DNA of 64,000 nucleotides from Paralvinella palmiformis (lineage: Eukaryota; Annelida; Polychaeta; Terebellida; Alvinellidae), in contig JAODUP010000223.1 of NCBI GenBank assembly GCA_025642065.1, positions 310,001 through 374,000 of the forward strand, read 5' to 3'. The notes below the pieces were generated by a model. That model saw only the letters and a program-made list of their open reading frames with translations, searched no databases and had not been told where the DNA came from. Position numbers and translations under genes: made by a program. This document shows, one piece after another, positions 30,619 to 42,864 of the stretch; the stretch's first letter is position 1, and each line of letters opens with the position of its first letter.

Positions 30619-33064
30619 ATGGCCAGAAATAAATCTGGATTGATGATAAATTGGTGATGAGGAATAACAGATGTGCCACTTCATAGACAACTTTATTTAT
30701 ATCAGATATAAATGTTCTATATCATTTTACTTCTAATGTACAAACAAATGCCATCTCAGATACATCATTTCCAAAAGAGATCATTCTAAATCTAAATCTG
30801 TGGAGAAGGTTTACTTCATACCAGAACTGTGGATGCCAATAATTTCAATGGTGACAAAAAGCCTGTCTATGTACAAGCAAAAAATGAGTTATCCTACCCA
30901 GTGACTATTATAAACATACTTATGTATCTGTCTTCAGTGTCCGGAAACTTTTGAATGAATAAGTGATTGGTATGTTTAGTCTCACTGCTGGTCTCACTTG
31001 GCTACAGTCAACTCTCCAGTAAAACATTCTATCAATATCGGTATAATCTAGTAGGTTTTAATTTTATACAGGTGTGATCCAGTAGGGTTTATACAGATAT
31101 GATCCAGTACGTTTTGAAAGTTAAAAAACGTACATACATGGTCTAAGTAAGTTAACTTTTAAATGGTGAAAAAGTCTATGTGCCACATTAATATTGTAGT
31201 TAGTATACCCATGTGATCTCCAAATAGGCTAAACGATAGATGTGTTTTCAATTGGTGATAGAGATTAGAGTATTAACAAAACATTAGCATAGTCATCATT
31301 AATATGACCAGGATTAACACATAGATCGTATTCTATTAGTATTAACTACTAGATATTTTGGTTGGACCTTTTCTAGAGATAGCTGTAGAATAAAATATGA
31401 CTGTACTGAATAAACTGGAGCATCAGCCATGATCAGGAGTATCTAGAGAGATCTAACTGAAACAAAGGTCTGTGATTAAGAACTTTACTGAAAACTAGTC
31501 TAAAATGTACACCCTTCAACTTACAGTTAGATCTGTCAATATGACATATCACACTTCACAGGCATATGATATCAGATATGTAATGCTATAGCCTATCCAC
31601 AGTGAATGTTTGTTATTGTGACATAACAACAACCATAAATTTAATACAACTTGATTCTAGACAAGTTTCATCAGAAGACTGAAGCTTACCTGTTTAAGTG
31701 TTTTCTATAGCAGATTTATAGACTATAGTAGATCTCTATTAGTCTATAGGTCTAGATCTAGACTGAGATTCTAGATTTAACAAAATGACAGATATTTACC
31801 CTTTTTAATTAGAATCTTTAAGAAAAGGTAAGTTTGTAGGCTATTATGTTAAGTTATCCTTCATTATTTTTAATTCACAATAATACTAAGTCAGTTCTTG
31901 TATTCTGAACCATGTCCCAAAACCTCAAAATAACTCGATAACACTATTAACATTAAATCTTGAAGTGCCGCCAACTCAAAGGCACCACCGTCATCATTTA
32001 TCGCTCAAAATAATTTTAAAGATAGCGCACTGAGGGCCATATAAATCAAAACTATTCTGCTACATTACATATAAATGAATATAATTATTATATTTTACCT
32101 ATAACAGTGTCCAACCATACGCGCTTAGTAAACCAACATATCTGGAACAAAGAAAGTAGACCTCCACAACAATGGCGTTATTCAAACAGCGGAAAGATAA
32201 TATTTTGAAGAAACGTCTAATGAATAATGCCATAAAAATTAGTTGCCATTTCAACCAATCTCTCTCGTGTACGCGCGCACGTGTATATCATATTTTAATT
32301 GCAAAATATAAACTTTTTATCTGTAAAATTTAAAAAGTATTAAAATTGCCATCGGTAATACACTATATTTGAATCAAAAGTCAGTACGGATGATCTATTC
32401 CTGCGCTATCTTTATGGTTCATCTGTTAGAAGGTCTAGATGAACTTTATAAATATTACAGGTATATATGACGAACTAAATTTTAAGTTTTCAGAATTATT
32501 TAATAAACAATAAATTTAGTTCATGATGATGATATGCAAAGGAATTGGTGAACTGTATAATAGACAAAGTCATCTTTAAAAATTCCATTTTTTTCTAAAT
32601 CTAGAGCCAAATAAAATTTATAATGGACTGGTGAGACATTACACATGTCTCAGCAAGAAAAGTCGCCACTCTGGATTCAGTCCCCTGAAGAAACGTCCAG
32701 AATTTGAATTCACGGTTCGAGATTCTCTGTGCCTGTGCCTTATTATACACAGCTTAAAAACACACACACAAACACGCGCGCGCCCGCACTCACATTAATC
32801 AGCACATACATTCTGACTATAGTGATCACTGGAACGAAACATTGATTTTTGTTTAACATAATTACTGATTATTGTCTAAGTCATATTAATAGTAAAAATC
32901 AATGATCGACAGTATATTAGTTTGTGTGCGTGTGTGCGCGCGCGAGTGTGTGTGTGTACAAAGCAACTTTTACCGGTAAATAATTTTGATCGTATAAATT
33001 TCTAAATTAATTACAGATACTTCATACTTGGTGTACAATTGTTTTATTAAATTTACCATCATCA

Positions 33065-33112
<48 letters not shown>

Positions 33113-33835
33113 AACTCGGGATCCAAGTTACCTACTCAAGGACGATCCTGGGTGTATAGAGAGATTCAATCAACTTCTGTACAAGTACATGTATCATTCA
33201 CTAGTACACCTGTACAAACTTAAATCGTCCGAAAAGACATGTGGATAGCTAGCGAGCGAAAATATCCGGAACGAGTCTGGATCATTTTATAAATCGAAAC
33301 CAATTTGATGGCCATTAACAAACTGTTGTCAATTTAATGTTTATCTTAAGAACCATTAAGAGAGTAATATTGTCTGACGTCTGAGGGTTCTTATGAAGAC
33401 TAAATATCACGATCTAATCAGACGTTAATCATTTCAGTATAAATATCTCAATAAATCAAATGATGATTTATTTACGCCACTGGCCGTCTGTACATTAACA
33501 CAGAAAATCTACCCAGAAGTCGTCGTGAATCCCGATTAACCGTCTTTAACTGGTTCGCGTGTTGATATTTGTTGCCCAGATGTCCGAAGATGAACTTCGT
33601 GAGAAGGGTATATATAGCCTATGTATTGTCTATTGGTCCCGAACCTCAATAACATAGAACTAGTTAGAACACAATGTCTCGTTAGCATATGAGATTAATC
33701 ATATCCATAATTTTAGTTTGTAATCCAGGTTTAGTTAAATATCAAAAAAGATTGTCAATCGGCAGCATAAATAAATGATCCCTTGAACTCTGGAACTATA
33801 TAAATAGGACTCTCCATAGAAAGGCTTCTGTTGCT
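30619..33835. other. Non-coding upstream region between the two divergent genes
   Basis: AT-rich DNA without convincing coding frames. It holds a GT/CG-rich microsatellite at about 32925-32958 and an (ATC)n tract at 33066-33111. Introns and 5' exons of the minus-strand gene probably lie at its left end. Confidence 0.5.
32099..32260 (-). promoter_or_regulatory. Possible 5' non-coding exon or promoter region of the minus-strand gene
   Basis: The minus strand has a usable donor, TAG before GTAAAAT, at 32098-32099. The upstream sequence has more CpG than its surroundings (ACGCGC, GCGCGCACG near 32270). A second good donor, CAG before GTAAGC, lies near 31687. The coding exon at 30384 begins with an acceptor, so at least one upstream exon must exist. 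Which of these is used is a guess. Confidence 0.3.
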
Positions 33836-33839
33836 CGCT

Positions 33840-34740
33840 CATGATTCGTCTAAATTCACTCTGCAGTTCTTTTTCCAAACATTTCGATGATAAGATCACC
33901 CAAATTCATGCTTCTTTCATAGTTTTTGTTTTGCGGTATTCCACAATTAAGCCTCTGTTCTGAGATCACTACTGCATGTTTACTCCGTATACAAAACCAC
34001 TAAACTCTCTTATTCACGGCCACAAATTAGACCACCATTTATATGCAGATGACACCCAAGTATACATATCTTTATCTACAGCAGACAGTGACCTTTCCCG
34101 TAAACAACTTAGTGACTGTCTCAGTGATATCTCTGACTGGATGACAAACAATAAACTTAGGCTCAATGCCAACAAAACAGATTTCATCATTATAGGTACA
34201 TCCAGACAACGCAGCAAACTTACTCATTTCTTCCCTACGAACATCCTTAGTCATAGCATCACACCATCAGACACTGTACGTAATCTTGATGTTACATTTG
34301 ATAGCGAGTTTAATTTCAGAAAACATATTTCTCTGACATGTCGCTACTATTTCTATCATATTTTTGACCTTCACCGTATTCGTCGTTATATTTCCCTTTC
34401 AGTCGCCAAAACCATTGTCTACAGCACTCATTAGTAGTAGGTTTGATTACTGCAACTCTCTTCTTTATAACATTGTATCTAATGATATTCCAAAACTTCA
34501 CGGTGTTCAGAACTACTTAGCTAGGGTTGTCACACGGTCTCCTATTTTTCCCCCCATTCTGTCCCACTTCTGAAATGTTTTCATCGGTACCTGTTCAATC
34601 TCGCATCATTTTCAAACTCCTCATTATTGCCTATCAACCTCTTTCTTCTGGGGATACCTTCACACCTATTGTACATGCTTTCTTTACCACCCAGGCTCCG
34701 TTCATCTGGTTTTCACTTGTTGTCTGTTCCCAGGGTTAAA
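33840..34740 (+). pseudogene. LINE reverse-transcriptase 3' fragment (CR1/L2-like)
   Basis: A frame at 33976-34434 contains the polymerase motif HLYADDTQVYISL, then SDWMTNNKLRLNANKTDFII and a later VAKTIVYS. A shifted frame then carries the C-terminal signature SSRFDYCNSLLYN with a following VQNYLARVVTRSP, and another shift gives VQSRIIFKLLIIAYQPLSSG. These motifs in this order are the back half of a CR1/L2-type non-LTR reverse transcriptase. Frameshifts and the missing front half show it is dead. Confidence 0.85.
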
Positions 34741-34744
34741 ACCC

Positions 34745-35745
34745 GATAGATTTTGTTTTCGATCGATTCCAGCCTGTTACAGAGGAACAGATGCGTAAGG
34801 TAGTAGTTAAGTTTTCGAGTGCTACATTTGTGCTAGATCCAATACCAATACGAATGCTTAAGTAATGGGGCTTTTCCGAAAAGTCTGGAAGTTGCGAGGG
34901 TTAAACCTCTCATAAAGAAATCCAATCTGGATCCGGAACAGCTGAAAAACTATCGACCTGTATCGAACTTAGCACGCTGTCAAAGATCATTGAAAAACTG
35001 GTAGTCACGCAAATAAAAGACAATATGCTAGTACGTGGACTTGACGAAAAGATGCAGTCAGCATACAAAGGTGGACACAGCACTTCTGCGTTTGAAAAAC
35101 GACATGTTGGTGGCAATCGAAGAAAGGAAGGCTGTGATTCTGGTCCTATTAGATTTATCGGCGGCATTCGACACCATTAACCATGAAATTATGTGTAGTA
35201 GACTGGAGAGACTCCTAGGGCTCATCGGAAAACCTTTGGCCTGGTTTCGCTCGTATCTCGTTGCTCGGACTCAATGTGTATCTGTTGAAGAGGCTTTATC
35301 TGAAGTTCTGTGTTTGCTGTTCGAGGTGCCACAGGGATCAGTCCTGGGACCGATACTGTTCATCATCTATACTATGCCTTTGTGAAGATTAGCACAAAGA
35401 TATGGAATACAGATACATATGTATGCAGATGATACTCAACTATATGAGTCGTATGATGTCACTGACATGGTACAGAGACAAGAAGTTACTGATCATGAGC
35501 GTCTAGAAAATTCCATTAGTGACATACATTCCTGGATGGTCACAAATAAACTACAACTAAACAGCAACAAAACCGAGTTACTTGTGTTAGCCTCATCCTA
35601 TTTCAGCAAACACTTTAGTGACTTTCAACTTCAAATTGATAATAGTTGTATCTCATCTAGTGACTTTGCCAAAAAAATTGCTATACTTTTCGACCAACAT
35701 CTGAACATGGAGACTCGTGTGGCTCGTATCTGCAAGGCGTCTTTG
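34745..35745 (+). pseudogene. Second LINE reverse-transcriptase fragment
   Basis: Pieces in several frames give NYRPVSN-like and LSKIIEKLVVTQIKDN motifs at 34950-35020. Then come LVLLDLSAAFDTINHE (frame 35035-35385), VPQGSVLGPILFIIY, MYADDTQLYESYD (35419 on) and MVTNKLQLNSNKTELLVL. This is the fingers/palm region of another non-LTR reverse transcriptase, different in sequence from the fragment just upstream. It is broken by frameshifts and stops and is cut off by the SINE at 35742. Confidence 0.85.
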
Positions 35746-35905
35746 GTCTAGTTGGTACCGCGTTGGACAACAGATCACTGACACTTGAGTTCGAATCTCG
35801 GCGTATGTGAAGGGTGTTTCATCTTTGACTTTGCTTCATTACTTTTGGATGTCACTCGACCCATTTAGCCTATGTGTGCACAAAAGTGGCCGTAAAACAT
35901 TCAGC
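35742..35905 (+). mobile_element. tRNA-derived SINE
   Basis: The A box TGGTCTAGTTGG is at 35744-35755 and the B-box-like GAGTTCGAATCTC at 35787-35799, with spacing typical of a tRNA promoter. The body carries CCCATTTAGCCTATG and GCACAAAAGTGGCC, shared with 13775-13922 and 54757-54825. It abuts the LINE fragment. Confidence 0.75.
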
Positions 35906-36114
35906 ATCATGTCGTTATCCAACATTTTATTTAAAAAGTGCAGAAGATCTTCCGCTTACCACCAAAGAAAGATTTTGTATGAGGAATTTTTTTTCAGACC
36001 TTCCAATATTTTAATAATAAAATACAGAATATTTTCTTCTTCCTACAAAAAAGGTGCCCCAGCGTCTCTTTAATAGCTCTGATGCTATTTTGAACTATGT
36101 TTTATTTTATTTTT

Positions 36115-36432
36115 TATGTTAGGTGGCGCTGTGACCACAGGCCAAGTCCGTAAAAGGCGGAAGATTGTCAAAATAAAGCGGTGCTCAGTAAGCGACAGCC
36201 TGGGGTAAATCCCCAAACTACACAAACAAAAATAAAGCGGGGAAAGCGGAAAATATTCCGCTTTATCGCAAGACTTGGAAGGTCTGCTATCGTATGTGTA
36301 TGCTGAGAATTAAGTCTTGCTTATTGTCATTTTGACGCTGAATATATTCTCTAATACGGTTTTATTTCCAAACGTTCTAGGACACTGAATGGCCTAAATT
36401 GTGCCGATGCGTCGTTAAACAACATTCATCCA
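36115..36432 (+). mobile_element. Dispersed repeats, probable SINE pieces
   Basis: AAGCGACAGCCTGGGG at 36188-36205, with flanking sequence, recurs in changed form near 55108-55125. GTGCCGATGCGTCGTTAAAC with an ATTCATCCATCC end, near 36400-36434, recurs at 41345-41380. Such short-tailed units suggest SINE 3' ends. No coding content. Confidence 0.5.
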
Positions 36433-36879
36433 TCCCGAATAGATTGACATTCTAAGGTAAAATTCAAAACCGACGCGTATGTGCGTGTATGTGTGTTTAA
36501 TACTGAAGAAAAAATCCTTTTGAAAAAATTGTTTATTAATCAAGTAATCTTGTAATAAAATATAGAAAAATATAACAATAGTTGAATTTATTAATTGCGT
36601 TAAAACTATATCATAATGCACTAAAAAGATTTCGCATCAAATACTACACTATATTTTTAATTCAAACCCGTCCCACAAATACATGCAAACACATAAATAG
36701 TAGAGTTCCTTTATGGAATGTTCATCGGTAGTTTGAAAAATGTTTCAGAATTGATTTTGATTGTTTCCATAGTATTATAGTTGTATAAGGTGTGTTGGTA
36801 TAAAGCGTTTGTTCATAGTACTTATAGCCTATTACAATTAACCTATCTTCGTAGGCGTTCAGTTACTAGACAAAGAACC

Positions 36880-37000
36880 GGAAGCACGTACATGTCCACG
36901 CAGGTGCGCAAAGGTTGCGCGCGCATACGACTTTATCAGTAAGAGGCTGGCGTTGTTTCTGTTGCTGATTCTGCTATATAGTCATTTGAGACACGTTTAG
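36880..37000 (+). promoter_or_regulatory. Possible promoter and 5' non-coding exon of the plus-strand zinc-finger gene
   Basis: A CpG-containing stretch (GTGCGCAAAGG, GCGCGCGC) leads to an excellent donor: GTTTAG before GTAAGTC at 37001. The coding exon at 39350 starts with the acceptor TTTCTTTCAG twelve bases before the ATG, so an upstream non-coding exon is required. This is the best candidate I see; the transcription start is unknown. Confidence 0.4.
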
Positions 37001-38163
37001 GTAAGTCTGCTAATGTTTCGTGCGTCCACAATATAGTATTCTGTTTATATATTGTTAGCTTGTTTACGGTACAGAATTACAGAGTTATATGTTGCCTAGT
37101 TTTGACGTATTTGCGTTGCAAACGTTGGTGGCGTGGGTGCAGTTTAATGGCGGGGTTTCATTTTCTCCCGAGATTGTGTCCTTACATAATGAGGTAATTT
37201 CAAAATGGAAATAAGATTCTATGTATTCATTTGCCAGTCGTTGTCGTGGATAAAAAATTATATCGATACTGTTTGTGATAACGGCCATTATAATTTTTGG
37301 TTTTGTGAAATTGTAAGAATAAGGATTTGTCGACGTCCGCCTCGGTGTCAGTGACTTTGTAAGGACGCAACTCCCGAGTGAAAAAGGTGCATTCCTGCTG
37401 ATTGATTGCAGGTGAAAACGTCATGTTTTGTAAAATTCATATAACTGTCCGCCATTTATGACATGATAATGTTGCAGTCAGTAGTTCTTAACAGAGTTAA
37501 CATTATTGAAGTTGAGGAAGATCTATTGCAATATAATAAAATAATAATGCAATATTATATAAATTATGTCATATTCCTGGTTTGGTTCAAGTTTAGAATG
37601 TTGAAAAGTAGAATACTTGAAGCATTGCTTATATAATGCATTCCGCCTTAACATAACATAAAAACAGTCATGACAAATAAAAAAAATATAAAGGATTAAA
37701 TATGTTAAATGAATAGACATAATAATTATATCTTCATGAAACAGCAACAAATCCATATAAGTTTAATTTGGAAATGAATAATTATTGTAGCAATAACATA
37801 TTATTGTGCATCTGATATCATATATATGTTGTAAATAAAATTACAGATAAACCTTAGCATTAGTATCGGTCATATAAAGAAATGAACATATTCTTAATTA
37901 TATGGAAAAATTTGTAGATTGATAGGTAACATGCAGGGTTGGCAAGTCTGACATAATGTACAAAATCATGACTTAATCCAGCGTTTATGATGTTGTGTCA
38001 TAAGGCCTTTTTTTATTACTTGTTTTATGGAAAATTTTACTTACAAAGATTAGGGTCAGTCGGTCTGGACAAAAAATATATAAATCACTGAAAACACAGG
38101 GTCGGTCTAAAAATATTTACACAAAGTTATAGTTGCTGAAATATTTGCCAGGTACCTAACCAT

Positions 38164-38343
38164 TTACAAATGCCCCACAACATATTCTGGATTATTTTTA
38201 CATCGATATTCAAATTCAGTTTGACAATGATATTCACAATTAATGATTCCTTGATGATCATCTGTCCCACGACAATGTTTTCTATAACATATTCTTCCTT
38301 TAGTCGGGATTTCACAATCTCTCCCAATAGCCTTTTTGAGCCT
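38164..38343 (-). other. Cysteine-rich open segment, possible exon or pseudogene
   Basis: One minus-strand frame is open for 59 codons without a good start. It has six cysteines spaced C-x8-C-x4-C-x11-C-x3-C-x7-C (CEIPTKGRIC, HC, NCEYHC, EYRC), then a stop. Before it, ATGATAAAG could act as an acceptor. The even Cys pattern looks like a small disulphide domain, but I cannot name a family and it may be chance. It lies inside the first intron of the plus-strand gene on the opposite strand. Confidence 0.25.
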
Positions 38344-39349
38344 TTATCATTTTCTCTTGATCGTGAATCATCAGCGAAAAGTAAACAATAGACATATCAC
38401 TGTCAGTTTAATTTAAGATTGTGACAGGCGAGTTCCATCTCGAAATTATTTCAGTTATTTCTACAGTAAATCTGTCTTCAAGCCTAGAAATCTTGTAAAT
38501 TTCAATCTGTGCACATGTTCTTTTATCAGGGATAGTCTTATCACAGCGTTATTTTAAGTGTAATTTACACACAGACATGGGGTCAATTTTGGAATTGCTT
38601 ATTTAAAAAAAATGGAATTGATATATTTGGAATTGAAGTTTGCTTGTAAAAAATTAAATCCACAAATTATTATTATTATTCAGAACTATTTCTTCCATGA
38701 CAATCCTGCTTTGAATATAAATTATTCAGAGTTCCTACTCATGGTAAAAAGTAGTAGGTAAAATAGGAATTGGAATTGATATATTTGAGGTAGAAATGGA
38801 ATTGATCTCATGTCTAATAGAAACTCCCTTCAGGTTGGGAATGAAACCAAATGGTAAACAATTATGGTACGAATGCCTTGTGTAATCGTGAAAATATTTG
38901 CTGATTATATTTACAATGTAATTATAATATTATTACATTGCATCTAGAAATTGGGTTTACTTGAGATCATGTAATCGATTACTCGATGCCTGCTGTATAT
39001 CGTGCAATTGGTTACTATACAGTTTGTGCTGTTTATGTTTAATCAGTCAGTTTACTCACATACAAAGATGTAATTTAAGATGCATTCGTATGTTAGAATA
39101 AAAAGCCTACACATACCTAGTTGATGTTAAAGTGGTGTCAGGAGAAATAATGTATCTTATGGATTTTGTTCATAATTAATGATTAATTAAATTAAAAAAT
39201 ATTATTGAAATAAAATTGTCAAATATCTAAGGAGTTTCTATTGTTGAAGCGTGTAGTTTTGAATTGTGTTAAGCAGTTTTTTGGTCAACTAGATTCTTTT
39301 AGTGTTTTGACAGTTGTAACCTTAATTGCACCAATTCTTTTTCTTTCAG

Positions 39350-40150
39350 TAGCTGGCCAAGATGGTGCTTAAACCAGACCAGGAGCGTGTTAAAGCCCTT
39401 TTGAAAGAGACAATTACATTATTATGTAAGAATGGCCTTCAGTTCAAAAATCAGTTCAGCATTGAGGCTGTGATTGGTGTTACTCTGGATGAGGAGGAAG
39501 TATTCCTTGTCTCTGTTAATGAACTGATCAGTGCAGATACAAGAAAGTCTGCGACAGGGGAAGACCAGCAGATGTCGCCAGCAAGCAGTGCGAGTAAGAC
39601 AAATCATAAACGACATCGTAAACGCAAGCTACCAAAGACAGAGAGTGGGGCTGAATCAGTAGAAGAGGGTAGTATGGGATCTGATGATGGCAGCTCTTCT
39701 GATGAAGATGGTGGTGATGAATCTGGCTCCGAGGCAAATACCCCAAGTGAGAAACGGCAGTGTAAACAAGAGAGCCAAGAGACAACAGTACGCAGCAACA
39801 ATGGAAACGACAACAAGAGTGGCATTCAGATCAAAGAAGAAGTAGATGACTGTGTGTGGACGAATCCTAACACTGCCACAAGTCAGCAGTTACAGCCGGC
39901 CACATCTAATTTTGCAACAAGTTCCACATTTACCGCACCAGAGCAAAATCTGGCTGAATTACCTGACATCAATATGATACAGGCAGGACTTATTACCTCT
40001 CAGGCCCAGTGGCTACAGCAGCAGGACTTACAGGGCACCGCCTACACCATGGCTATGACAAGAACACCAAGAACATCAACAGTGACATCAGCGAATGTCT
40101 CGCAACCTGTTGATGGAGACTCCATGAATCTGAGCCAGGATTCCCAGCAG
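39350..40150 (+). CDS. Common N-terminal exon of the multi-isoform zinc-finger gene
   Basis: The acceptor TTTCTTTCAG is followed by ATG at 39362 in a good context (GCCAAGATGG). The frame runs 263 codons to donor GTTGGT after 40150, in phase 0, and closes on its own seven codons into the intron. Residues 1-55 carry the same module as the minus-strand paralogue: ALLKETITLLCKNGL, then FSIEAVIGVTLDEEEVFLVS. A basic patch HKRHRKRKLPK (likely nuclear signal), an acidic Ser/Asp/Glu run, a sumoylation-like IKEE and a Gln-rich region follow. No DNA-binding domain is encoded here. All eight downstream finger exons have phase-0 acceptors, so this exon can join any of them. The locus is organised like lola or mod(mdg4) but without a BTB domain. 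Confidence 0.88.
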
Positions 40151-40840
40151 GTTGGTTTCTTGAGTTTGCTTTGATGGATAAAAACTGTGTAGTAAAGAAA
40201 TGGGTTTATTCTTGGACATTTTGAAGCGATCAATTGTGTCATATTTGTCTGGTTGTAAAACAGCAATGCTGAGATAAACATCATTGTAGCTGCTGTTTCT
40301 TTACTACACACAGTTTCCTTTGGTACTGATGTATAAATATTTTCCACATCTGTACTTACATTATTTTCGTAAACCAACACCAGTGTTTTGTGATATTTAT
40401 ATATTCTGTCATAGTATTGACACACCTTTGTATGTGACTTAGACACCAATACGAGTTTGCTGTCACTCAGATAGCGAGTTGTTAATCAGAAAAATGCTGT
40501 TTTTATCATACGTTCTGAAATATGATTCATGTTTGCCTAACCATGATATTATATTTGATACAAGCTAGCTCTTGATAGTGAATGGTAAATGAAGAATCAT
40601 TTAGCTGTTTTAGTTGAACATCTGTTCATATCAACCTTGTTCTGGTTGCACCACAAAGTAATAAACAAATGAAGCTTATTGTCAAGTTGTGAAGCTTTGA
40701 CAATTAATTCTGTATCTAAAAATACAAAACATATTATATATATATCTAATCACAAAATCAAATTGACATCAGCTAGGTAACGAGCAGTAATTTATTGGTT
40801 TAGAATATAATGCTCTGTTCAATCTGCCATTGTTGACATT

Positions 40841-41513
40841 AAAGGAACAGTTCACTTTCGTTTCAAATTTTTAGCACTAATGCAACAATTGTTTAACAAA
40901 ATTGTAAATGATGACGAAATATGAACACAATCAAATTGCTGGTGAATTGCTTATTGTTGATTTGGTGGTGCTGCCATTTTTAATATGGACACGGAGTAGA
41001 TTTTCCTGAAGTCTGACGTCATGTTACACAAGTTCGTATAACCCAGTGATAACAGATAAGCATATAATTTTGGCACAAAGGCATATTTATGAATGTTACA
41101 GTATAGCTGGTCCTGTAACTGATAGTATAGGTTGAAATTATTTATGAAGATTGTTTTTAAACCTCTAACACAAAACATCTACTAAGATGTCATGTAAAGA
41201 AACTAACAACATTGTCAATTATTAGGTTTACTATGAGGGCAGGCTTTAAGTCAGAGCATATGTGACATGACTTAAATGGTCTTTGATCGAAATAACTACA
41301 TGATTGTGCCACTTGACGTTAGAGCACGTGACTTTCCTCCAAAGTGCCGATGTGTCGTTAAACAACATTCATCCATCCTTTCCTCCAAAAATCTGGGATT
41401 TGAGTCATTTGTCAACTCCCCATATGTATTAGGTGTAGTTTGTGATAATTATTGGGTGGTTTTATATTGCACATTTAAGTGATATCAACTGAGAGTGAAC
41501 TGTTCCTTTAAGT
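40841..41513. mobile_element. Non-autonomous TIR element (TTAA-type), copy 1
   Basis: The left end TTAAAGGAACAGTTCACTTT matches the complement of the right end AGTGAACTGTTCCTTTAA. No transposase is present in about 670 bp. TTAA at both ends would fit a piggyBac-like target, but that is inference. Relatives lie at 42063 and 54425. Confidence 0.75.
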
Positions 41514-42062
41514 ATGAAACCCAGATTTGTTTCATATTTGAATAAAACCCATAAATTGGTCGTGATATCTGTTATTTTTTTCTCTTCATTTATCTAAATG
41601 TGTAGAAAGAAGTAGTCTTTCAGAAGTACATTGAACCTACTCATACCATTTACTGTCAATAATTATGAGGGAATAATACCTGTACTGTGTGTTCTTCATA
41701 ACAGATCTAAATAATTTTCAATAGAAATATCAAGTCATTTTAGCTCCTTTGTAAACATTTTGGACAGCAGACTAATTTCTTTGTAGCTAGTTAGTTTTGA
41801 ATTATTACATCTCCACACAATGTAGATTACTATTATTTATTAAGTATGTTAACATATATTGATGTATGAATAATTGGTATCAGAATATCTAACCTAAATA
41901 TATTATCTCCAATATTAGCCTTGAATACAATGGGTCATTTATAATTATAGTTACCAACATTTATCTTTGGGATCAGTTTGTATCTATTTTATTTTTAGAT
42001 AAATTGAGATAAAGTTTTTTTTACTGCTTTACTTTGGGGTAAATTCCATTTGGTCAATGCAC

Positions 42063-42661
42063 TTAAAGGGATAGTCCACCTTCATTTCATATTTTCAGGA
42101 CTAATATAGCTATACTCACAAATATCAGAAATGATGTCAAAATGTGTAAACAATCACTCACATATTAAATAATCCAGTTCAAATTAATCGACTTTTAAAG
42201 ACATTTTGAAGCTGGACAGTGACTGGAAGCTCCTGAATGCTGATGTCGCTTCAGCATATCCGGTTGATCTAGTCTGTAGAGCTCATACAATAGCATGTAA
42301 ACAAGTGTGAGCAAAGAATTATTCCAGAACTCAACTGCATTATCTTGTTAAAATTACATCATGAATGATATACAATCATATCAATTTGAGCCAGAAGGAA
42401 CCTGACATGAGGAAGATGATTCATAATGGCTGAGAAACTATAATCAGCGTCAGTCTAGAGAGCGCCTGTGTGACTTCAGAGCATTTCAGTTTTCTCCTTC
42501 CCGCCTTCGAAGCAGTTGTAATGGTGGCCCTCCAGTAATTTAGATTATTTCCCTATATCTATGATATCAGGTATATTTTGTGATTATTATTGTGGAAATT
42601 TTGGTTACTGTTCTAAGCATTACATATTTTAATATTTTCTGCGGCTGGACTGTCCCTTTAA
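42063..42661. mobile_element. Non-autonomous TIR element (TTAA-type), copy 2
   Basis: TTAAAGGGATAGTCCACC at the left pairs with GGACTGTCCCTTTAA at the right. The inner sequence after the left end (TTCATTTCATATTTTCAGG) resembles that of copies 1 and 3. It is about 600 bp and has no coding capacity. Confidence 0.75.
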
Positions 42662-42864
42662 GTATAACTACCGGTACTTTTATAATTAAACCATGACCTT
42701 TTATCCTTTTCTATTTTGTTGACTGAGAGATATTGACTGATACTGACCATTTTCCATTGTTTTGTGATGTTCTATAGGATAAAGATTACTAAGTGTTGTG
42801 TTAAACTATGGATGATTATTGATAAAAGATGAACTAAGTATTAACATTCTATTGTGTTAATTAA

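Noticed and set aside
35742..35815. Functional tRNA gene
   Set aside because: The A and B boxes are present, but a clean cloverleaf is not, and the body matches other SINE copies.
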